Source: DATELY01 sp035276085
Lineage (GTDB): Bacteria; Pseudomonadota; Gammaproteobacteria; Steroidobacterales; Steroidobacteraceae
Assembly: GCA_035276085.1 (NCBI GenBank)
Contig: DATELY010000199.1
Coordinates: forward strand, 1 to 7,686
DNA length: 7,686 nt
Reading direction: 5' to 3'
The notes below the pieces were generated by a model. The model made no database searches, was not told where the DNA came from, and saw only the letters and a list, made by a program, of their open reading frames with translations. The first letter of the stretch is position 1, and each line of letters opens with the position of its first letter. Of the stretch, positions 1-7,686 are shown piece after piece. A program made the position numbers and the translations under genes.

Positions 1-1
1 G

Positions 2-43
2 CGCGTGAAGCCGCCGCAGGAAGCGAAAAAAGCAGCAACCTAA
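2..43 (+). CDS. Possible C-terminal tail of an upstream plus-strand gene (partial)
   Basis: Reading from base 2 gives 13 codons ending in a TAA at 41-43, with the peptide RVKPPQEAKKAAT. A Lys/Ala/Pro-rich tail of this kind is common at bacterial protein C-termini, and the frame is open to the left edge. The gene would converge on treY. Too little is visible to name a function. Another plus-strand frame is also open, from base 1 to a TGA at 46-48, so the frame is not proven; I prefer the one given because of its protein-like, charged tail. Confidence 0.3.
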   Translation, partial: RVKPPQEAKKAAT

Positions 44-53
44 TATGAAAGAA

Positions 54-81
54 GCGGTTGGCGGTTAGCGGTTGGCGGTTG
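54..81. repeat. Four tandem 7-bp repeats (GCGGTTR)
   Basis: Four head-to-tail copies of a heptamer fill these 28 bases: GCGGTTG, GCGGTTA, GCGGTTG, GCGGTTG. Only the last base of the second unit varies. The array sits in the spacer between the presumed end of the left plus-strand gene and the end of treY, 10 nt from the palindrome at 92-127. Unit length is not tied to any reading frame visible here. It may be a slippage microsatellite or part of a dispersed intergenic element; the window alone cannot decide. Confidence 0.85.
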
Positions 82-91
82 GTCAGAGGCG

Positions 92-127
92 CTTCCGCGC
101 TTTCATCCCTTCGGGGTCGCGCCGAAG
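92..127. terminator. Imperfect palindrome, candidate bidirectional terminator or REP-like hairpin
   Basis: The outer arms 92-100 (CTTCCGCGC) and 119-127 (GCGCCGAAG) pair at 8 of 9 positions. Inside them, 107-116 reads CCC-TTCG-GGG, a tetraloop hairpin. An alternative perfect 6-bp stem, CTTCGG (109-114) with CCGAAG (122-127), is also possible. The structure begins 13 nt after the treY stop on the minus strand, between two apparently convergent genes, which is where a shared terminator would lie. There is no strong T-run on either side, so an intrinsic terminator is not assured. A repetitive extragenic palindrome is an equal alternative. Confidence 0.35.
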
Positions 128-140
128 ACGCGATGGAAAA

Positions 141-3070
<2,930 letters not shown>

Positions 3071-3074
<4 letters not shown>

Positions 3075-4927
3075 GAGGCCGAGCTATCCGTGGTGCGCAG
3101 CCAGCGCACTTCCCACGGCGCAAGCCGCGTGCGCAGTTGACCGGTGGCACCCGTGCTCGAGTAGATCAGCTCGTCGACGACCTGCAGGGGTGCTGGTGGC
3201 TCGACGGTGATGGGTTCCGCAGAGAGATTGGCTTCCAGTGCCAACGCGGGTTCGTTGCGAACCGGCCAGTACACAGTGACGCACGCCGGTGACGGCGACA
3301 CGTAGCGCGCCTTGCCCAGGATGAGCTCATCCAGCAGCGGCACGATGACGCGTCGTCTGATCTCCAGCAGCTCGGCGACCAGCGCCTGCCGCTGTGCATT
3401 GGGCGAGCGCGCGCGCTCCTGCCAACTCAGCTGACTGCGCTCGAAGGTGCTCGCGTCATTCGGATCGGGAATGCGCGCGCGCGCTTTCTCATCCTGGAAC
3501 GCCGCGAAGCGCGCGAATTCGGCACGTCGTCCTGCGGTGATGGCCTGCGCCAAGGGACCTGAGTAGTCGCAGAAATACAGGAATGGCTGCGGCGCTGCGT
3601 ATTCCTCGCCCATGAACACCATCGGCACCTGGGGCGCGAGCAGCAGCAGCGCGAGCCCCGCCCGCAGTGCGTCGTCCGAGCACAGTGTGTTCAAGCGCTC
3701 GCCGAAAGCCCGATTACCGACCTGGTCATGATTCTGCAGAAAGCTGATGAATGCGGTCGGCGACAGGTGTCCACTGGGTTCGCCGCGTTTTCGACCCTGC
3801 TCGTACTGTGATGTCTCGCCTTGGAAGACGAACCCCTCGGCGAGCGCGCGGCCAAGCTGCTGCGCGGGTTGCTCTGCGAAGTCCACGTAGTAGCCGTCAC
3901 GCTCGCCCGTCAGCAGCACGTGCAGCGCATGGTGGATGTCGTCATTCCATTGCGCGGTGCCGAGCGTCGTCTTGCCGTCCGTGCCACGCGTCAGTCGCCG
4001 TGCCTCGTTGTGATGATTCTCCAGCACGAGATGCACGGGCCGCTCACGACCGGGGCCGTCGTGTACCCGCTGCGCGAGCTCATCGACGAAGTGCGTCGAG
4101 CCGTTGTCGTACATGGCGTGCACGGCATCCAGACGCAAGCCGTCGAAGTGATACTCCTCGATCCAGTACAGCGCGTTGTGAATGAAGAACTCACGCACCG
4201 GACGCGACTGTTCGCCATCGAAGTTGATCGCCTGTCCCCAGGGCGTGTGGTAGCGATCGGTGAAGAACGGCCGCGCGTACTTCGACAAGTAATTCCCTTC
4301 GGGTCCGAAGTGGTTGTACACCACGTCGAGCAGCACCATGAGCCCGCACCCATGGGCCGCCTGCACGAGCTGCTTGAGTTCATCGGGCGTGCCATACGCC
4401 GGGTGCGGCGCGTATGGCAGAACGCCGTCGTAGCCCCAACCGCGCTGGCCCGGGAATGACGCGAGCGGCAGCAACTCGAGCGCGGTGATGCCGATCCTCG
4501 CGAGCTCCGGCAGCCGTTCCGTGAGCGCCGCATACGTGCCTTGGCGCGTGAACGTGCCCACGTGCAGCTCGTAGATCACCGCTTCGTTCCATGGGCGTCC
4601 GCTCCAGCCATCGTCGTTCCATTCGAACGTGCACGGATCGACGATGGCGCTCGCTCCCTGCACGCCATCGGGATTGAAGCGCGAGGCGGGATCGGGAACG
4701 GCCACGTCGTGATCGATCCAGTAGCGGTACCGGTCGCCGACATCGAGTCCGTCGATGGTGGTTTCGTACCAGCCATCCGACTCCTCGGGCTTGATACGAC
4801 GCGGCGTTGCGCTTGGGCCTTCCAGCTGCAACTCCACGCTGCGTGCGCTCGGCGCCCACAGGCGGAAGCGGGTGCGACCATCCGGATGGAGTTGTGCCCC
4901 GAAGGGCACGTTGTGTATGCGCTTCAT
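3071..4927 (-). CDS. treZ: Malto-oligosyltrehalose trehalohydrolase (TreZ)
   Basis: TreZ is a cytoplasmic GH13 hydrolase that cuts the alpha-1,4 bond next to the alpha,alpha-trehalose end of maltooligosyl-trehalose, releasing trehalose. With the start at 4927 it is 618 aa. An N-terminal CBM48-like beta domain (about 7-95) opens with PFGAQ and FRLWAPSARSVEL (21-33). The barrel follows: YELHVGTFT at 119-127, region I DVVYNH at 201-206, region II GLRLDAVH at 263-270 with nucleophile D267, region III VLENHHNE around E303, and region IV QNHDQVGNR at 398-406 with H400 and D401. A beta domain closes the protein. I chose ATG 4927 over the upstream ATG at 4996. The downstream start has AGGA 9 nt before it and leaves a 13-nt gap after glgX. 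The longer form would add 23 low-complexity Pro/Ser-rich residues encoded over the end of glgX, before family similarity begins. The stop overlaps the treY start by 4 nt. Confidence 0.95.
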
Positions 4928-4936
4928 GCGGCCTGG

Positions 4937-4940
4937 TCCT
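4937..4940 (-). promoter_or_regulatory. Shine-Dalgarno site that fixes the treZ start
   Basis: On the minus strand the bases directly after the glgX TGA read AGGA, then nine bases, then ATG at 4925-4927. The spacing suits a ribosome-binding site, and its position immediately after the glgX stop suggests that ribosomes finishing glgX can reinitiate on treZ. This supports the 618-aa TreZ over the 641-aa form. Confidence 0.65.
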
Positions 4941-7088
4941 TCATGCACGTCTGGGCTTGGGTTGCGGGTATTCGAAGACGGCGATGGACCGCGCATCGAC
5001 GGTGAAGCTGTCGTTGGGACGCAGCGTCGGCTCGTTCACGAAGCTCGGCACCACGGCTGTATTCAACCGCAACGTCCAACGCGCCTCCTCGGGGACGGAG
5101 GCAAACCGAAACGTCAGCGGCTCGTGATGCGCATTGAACATCAGCATGAAGTCGCTGTCCGTCACGCGCTGACCGCGGCGGGTCTGTTCGTGCAGCGCGC
5201 GGCCGGAGAAGAACACCGCCATGCTGCGGGCGAAACTTTCGGCCCACTGCTCGTCCGTCATCCCCGTGCCTTCCGGCGTGAACCAGAGGACATCGCTCAC
5301 GCCGGAGCCGCGAATCGCTCGACCCTGGAAGAAATTGCGGCGCCGGAACACGCGGTGCTCGCGCCGGAAATGAATGAGCTGCTGCACGAAGGCGAGCAGG
5401 TCCTCCTGATCCGGGCTCAACCGCCAATCCACCCACGACAGCTCGTTGTCCTGGCAGTACGCGTTGTTGTTGCCGCGCTGAGTGCGTCCGATCTCATCGG
5501 CGGCCTGCAACATCGGCACACCTTGCGACACCATCAACGTGGTGAGGAAATTGCGCATCTGCTTGTGGCGCAGCGCATTGATCTCCGGATCCTCCGTATC
5601 GCCTTCCGCGCCGCAGTTCCAGCTGCGATTGTGATTCTCGCCATCGCGGTTGTCGTCCACGTTGGCTTCGTTGTGCTTCTCGTTGTAGCTGACGAGATCG
5701 CGCAGCGTGAAGCCATCGTGAGCAGTGACGAAGTTGATGCTGGCGTACGGTCGACGGCCGCTCTGCTCGTACAAATCGCTGGAGCCGCACAGACGATAGG
5801 CGACGTCGCCGATCAGCCCGCCTTCTCCCTTCCAGTACGAGCGCATGACATCGCGATAGCGGCCGTTCCATTCCGTCCAGCCGACCGGGAAGCGTCCCAC
5901 CTGGTAGCCGCCCTCGCCGAGATCCCATGGTTCGGCGATCAGCTTCACCTGCGAGATCACCGGGTCCTGATGAATGATGTCGAAGAACGCACCGAGCCGA
6001 TCGACTTCGTGCAGCTCGCGCGCCAGTGCCGAGGCGAGATCGAAGCGGAAGCCATCCACGTGCATCTCTTCGATCCAGTAACGTAGCGAGTCCATGATGA
6101 GTTGCAGCACGCGCGGATGACGCATGTTCAGCGTGTTGCCGCAGCCCGTGTAATCCATGTAATAGCGCGCATTGTCGGGCACGAGGCGGTAGTACGCGGC
6201 GTTGTCGATGCCGCGAAACGACAGCGTCGGTCCCATTTGATTACCCTCCGCCGTGTGGTTGTAGACCACATCGAGGATCACTTCGATGCCGGCCGAATGC
6301 AGCGCGCGCACCATCGTCTTGAACTCGCGCTCCGACTGCTGGCTCGAGGAGTACAACTGCTCGGGGGCGAAGAATCCGACGGAGTTGTAGCCCCAGTAGT
6401 TGCGTAGCCGTTTCTCCACCAGGTGGCGGTCCTGCACGAAGGCATGAATCGGCATGAGCTCGACCGCAGTGATACCAAGCCGCTGCAGATGCTCGATCAC
6501 CGGCGCCGTGGCGAGTGCCGCATACGTGCCGCGAAGCTGAGGCGGCACGTTGGGATGTTGCATCGTGAATCCGCGCACGTGCATCTCGTAGATCACCGTG
6601 TCGTACCACGGTGTGCGTGGACGGCGATCTTCGCCCCAAGTGAATGCGGGGTCGATGACCTGGCTCTTCGGCATGCCCGGCGCGTCATTGCGTCGATCGA
6701 AAGACAGGTCCTCGCGCAACGAACCGATGCGATAGCCGAACTGCGCATCGCTCCAGGCGATCTGACCGACCAGTGCCTTCGCGTAGGGATCGATCAGCAA
6801 TTTGTTGGCATTGAAACGATGTCCCTCTTCCGGCTTGTACGGCCCCTGCACTCGATAGCCGTACAGTTGACCCGGACGCACCTCCGGCAGGTAGCAGTGC
6901 CAGACCTGATCCGTCTGCTCGCGCAGACGGATGCGCTGCAGCTCGCGCCGGCCGCGCGCATCGAACAAGCACAACTCCACCTCCTCGGCGTGCTCCGAGA
7001 ACAAGGCAAAGTTCACTCCCTCGCCATCCCAGGTCGCTCCTTGCGGATAGGGTCGACCCGGCCAGACTGCGGTTACGACGTCGGCCAT
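4941..7088 (-). CDS. glgX: Glycogen debranching enzyme GlgX/TreX, isoamylase type
   Basis: GlgX hydrolyses alpha-1,6 branch points of glycogen or its limit dextrins in the cytoplasm. Here it would feed linear malto-oligosaccharides to TreY and TreZ. The product is 715 aa, somewhat longer than E. coli GlgX (657 aa). It starts with PGRPYPQGATWDGEGVNFAL (10-29), typical of the isoamylase N-terminal (CBM48) domain. The GH13 barrel shows YEMHVRGFT (167-175), region I DVVYNH (273-278), region II GFRFDLA (346-352) with nucleophile D350, region III IAEPWDLG (384-391) with acid/base E386, and region IV TAHDGFTL (455-462) with H457 and D458. PMLQAADEIGRTQRGNNNAY (525-544) and MTDEQWAESFARSM (610-623) are strong GlgX/TreX signatures; a beta domain with LMFNAHHEPLTF follows. 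An in-frame TGA lies directly before the ATG, so this is the most upstream ATG; its Shine-Dalgarno is weak. It is the first gene of the operon in this window. The symbol could equally be treX from context. Confidence 0.95.
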   Translation of the reverse strand: MADVVTAVWPGRPYPQGATWDGEGVNFALFSEHAEEVELCLFDARGRRELQRIRLREQTDQVWHCYLPEVRPGQLYGYRVQGPYKPEEGHRFNANKLLIDPYAKALVGQIAWSDAQFGYRIGSLREDLSFDRRNDAPGMPKSQVIDPAFTWGEDRRPRTPWYDTVIYEMHVRGFTMQHPNVPPQLRGTYAALATAPVIEHLQRLGITAVELMPIHAFVQDRHLVEKRLRNYWGYNSVGFFAPEQLYSSSQQSEREFKTMVRALHSAGIEVILDVVYNHTAEGNQMGPTLSFRGIDNAAYYRLVPDNARYYMDYTGCGNTLNMRHPRVLQLIMDSLRYWIEEMHVDGFRFDLASALARELHEVDRLGAFFDIIHQDPVISQVKLIAEPWDLGEGGYQVGRFPVGWTEWNGRYRDVMRSYWKGEGGLIGDVAYRLCGSSDLYEQSGRRPYASINFVTAHDGFTLRDLVSYNEKHNEANVDDNRDGENHNRSWNCGAEGDTEDPEINALRHKQMRNFLTTLMVSQGVPMLQAADEIGRTQRGNNNAYCQDNELSWVDWRLSPDQEDLLAFVQQLIHFRREHRVFRRRNFFQGRAIRGSGVSDVLWFTPEGTGMTDEQWAESFARSMAVFFSGRALHEQTRRGQRVTDSDFMLMFNAHHEPLTFRFASVPEEARWTLRLNTAVVPSFVNEPTLRPNDSFTVDARSIAVFEYPQPKPRRA

Positions 7089-7170
7089 TCACTCGTCTCG
7101 AATCGTTGCTCTTGGGGCATCGCACGGTATCCGGCGCGTTCTTGATGTCGCATGCGGTGCTAATACCGAA

Positions 7171-7193
7171 CAGCGGCACCTCACCCGCTGAGG
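7171..7193 (-). promoter_or_regulatory. Overlapping, mutually exclusive hairpins in the presumed glgX leader
   Basis: Two perfect short inverted repeats share bases. CAGCGG (7171-7176) pairs with CCGCTG (7185-7190) around an 8-nt loop. CCTCA (7179-7183) pairs with TGAGG (7189-7193) around a 5-nt loop. Both cannot form at once. They lie 83-105 nt upstream of the glgX ATG and would be in its 5' leader if transcription starts further upstream. That resembles an attenuator or a dyad operator in layout, but the stems are short and nothing else shows regulation. Confidence 0.25.
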
Positions 7194-7344
7194 CGATGCA
7201 TCGTGTCTGTGTACAACTGGTGGAGCGTGCAATAAGTTCAAATGGATAGCGGTGAACGTCGCGTAGCGGCGGCAGTCGTACGCCCTCCCCGACGTCCTGA
7301 AGGATCCCACACGCCCTCTCGATCGTTGCATGTGAAATCCTTGT

Positions 7345-7349
7345 GAGGA
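7345..7349 (+). promoter_or_regulatory. Ribosome-binding site of the right-hand gene, inside a small hairpin
   Basis: GAGGA lies 8 nt before the ATG at 7358, a good Shine-Dalgarno site that selects this start over an in-frame GTG at 7343. The same bases fall in an inverted repeat: AATCC (7336-7340), TTGTGA, GGATT (7347-7351). With one bulged A the stem extends to TGA (7333-7335) with TCA (7351-7353). Whether pairing affects translation is unknown. Confidence 0.5.
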
Positions 7350-7357
7350 TTCATCCC

Positions 7358-7686
7358 ATGCTCGAGATCCAGCAGTACGAATGGGCCGGCGCGAACGAAG
7401 CGCCGCTTCTGGTTGTCGACGGCGACGAGGTCATCGCCCATGTATACCGCCCGGAATACGCCCCGGTGTTCTGCGCTGCGCCGCAGATGCTGGATCTGCT
7501 TGAGTCGCTGAGCGAATCCTTGCCAGAGGCCATGGTGCCTGCATTCAAGGAGGCAGTGGACGAGGCGCGCCTCGTGCTGCTCGGTGTACGGCAGCAACAG
7601 TCGGAGCTCGAAGACACCGAAGATGCCACCGTCACGATCATGGACGGCGTCGATCTGATCGCCTACCTCCACCAGCCCGCCTACGC
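7358..7686 (+). CDS. Small acidic protein of unknown function (partial, runs off the right end)
   Basis: An ATG with a good Shine-Dalgarno opens a frame of 109 codons that is still open at the window edge; an in-frame TGA at 7298 bounds it upstream. The protein begins MLEIQQYEWAG. It has no signal peptide or membrane segment in view and is rich in Glu and Asp. A beta-like stretch APLLVVDGDEVIAHVY (residues 16-31) is followed by a helical part CAAPQMLDLLESL (39-51), then LPEAMVPAFKEAVDEARLVL (55-74) and an acidic linker. Third codon positions are mostly G or C, as in the operon. The layout 'short VIA-x-VY strand, then AAP-x-MLxLLExL helix' recalls small proteins, often phage-borne, with a NARLIAAAPELLEAL-type motif, but this is only a resemblance. 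The antisense frame over the same bases is His/Arg/Gln-rich and looks like a shadow. It is divergent from glgX and no link to trehalose metabolism is visible. Confidence 0.65.
   Translation, partial: MLEIQQYEWAGANEAPLLVVDGDEVIAHVYRPEYAPVFCAAPQMLDLLESLSESLPEAMVPAFKEAVDEARLVLLGVRQQQSELEDTEDATVTIMDGVDLIAYLHQPAY

Larger units (their letters stand above)
7089..7357. other. Divergent intergenic region between glgX and the right-hand gene
   Basis: These 269 bases separate two genes transcribed away from each other, so promoters in both directions are expected. The part around 7195-7250 is visibly richer in A and T than its surroundings and is the likeliest place for them. I could not find a convincing -35/-10 pair with correct spacing on either strand. 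One short inverted repeat, GTTCA (7236-7240) with TGAAC (7253-7257) separated by 12 bases, might be an operator half-site pair, but at 5 bp per arm it could be chance. No RNA gene is recognisable. Confidence 0.5.

Noticed and set aside
3821..4459. 212-codon plus-strand frame antisense to treZ
   Set aside because: Again in antiparallel register with treZ codons; it reads as a shadow with no conserved motif.
4755..6086. 443-codon plus-strand frame antisense to glgX and the start of treZ
   Set aside because: It is in the same antiparallel phase as glgX, so its openness follows from glgX codon usage. No recognisable domain.
6423..7145. 240-codon plus-strand frame antisense to the start of glgX
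   Set aside because: Antiparallel register with glgX; composition is His/Arg/Gln-rich and there is no support for a start site.
7151..7170. GCTAATACCG string resembling part of 16S rRNA
   Set aside because: Only about ten bases match remembered 16S sequence and the flanks do not continue it, so this is coincidence rather than an rRNA fragment.
6685..7179. Minus-strand frame with GTG start overlapping the glgX beginning
   Set aside because: Its first 30 codons in the spacer look moderately coding-like, but the rest runs out of frame through glgX as an Arg/Ala/Gly-rich shadow. No ribosome-binding site was evident.
7238..7672. 144-codon minus-strand frame over the right-hand gene
   Set aside because: It is the in-phase antisense of the plus-strand frame at 7358, which has a better ribosome-binding site and a more protein-like composition. 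The minus frame extends into the non-coding spacer and has a shadow-like amino-acid make-up.

Overview
This window is a three-gene trehalose operon of a GC-rich bacterium, probably a proteobacterium; the class (Gammaproteobacteria as a guess) is inferred only from base composition and protein style. The three large genes lie head to tail on the minus strand, transcribed from right to left: glgX (4941-7088), treZ (3071-4927) and treY (141-3074). Each encodes a full-length GH13-type enzyme with all four conserved sequence regions and the catalytic Asp/Glu/Asp residues intact.

Together they form the TreX-TreY-TreZ route from glycogen or maltodextrin to trehalose. GlgX removes alpha-1,6 branches and frees linear malto-oligosaccharides. 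TreY isomerises the reducing-end alpha-1,4 bond to alpha-1,1, giving maltooligosyl-trehalose. TreZ cuts off free trehalose and leaves a shorter dextrin. Gene order follows the first reaction and the genes are tightly packed: 13 nt between glgX and the preferred treZ start, and a 4-nt stop/start overlap between treZ and treY. This implies one transcript with translational coupling. No malQ, treS, glgB or glgA is visible.

Left edge (1-140): the plausible last 13 codons of a plus-strand gene convergent with treY, then a 97-nt spacer. The spacer holds four tandem 7-bp units (GCGGTTR) and, 10 nt further on, a 36-nt imperfect palindrome. These look like an intergenic repeat element and/or a bidirectional terminator.

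Right edge (7089-7686): a 269-nt spacer separates glgX from a divergent plus-strand reading frame that starts at 7358 and runs off the window. It has a good ribosome-binding site and coding-like composition, and encodes a small acidic protein of unknown function. The spacer contains two mutually exclusive short hairpins in the presumed glgX leader and no clear promoter hexamers.

I see no insertion sequence, CRISPR array, tRNA or rRNA gene, and no defence or other unusual system. The window is mainly an ordinary metabolic operon; the unexplained material is confined to the two spacers and the partial right-hand gene.
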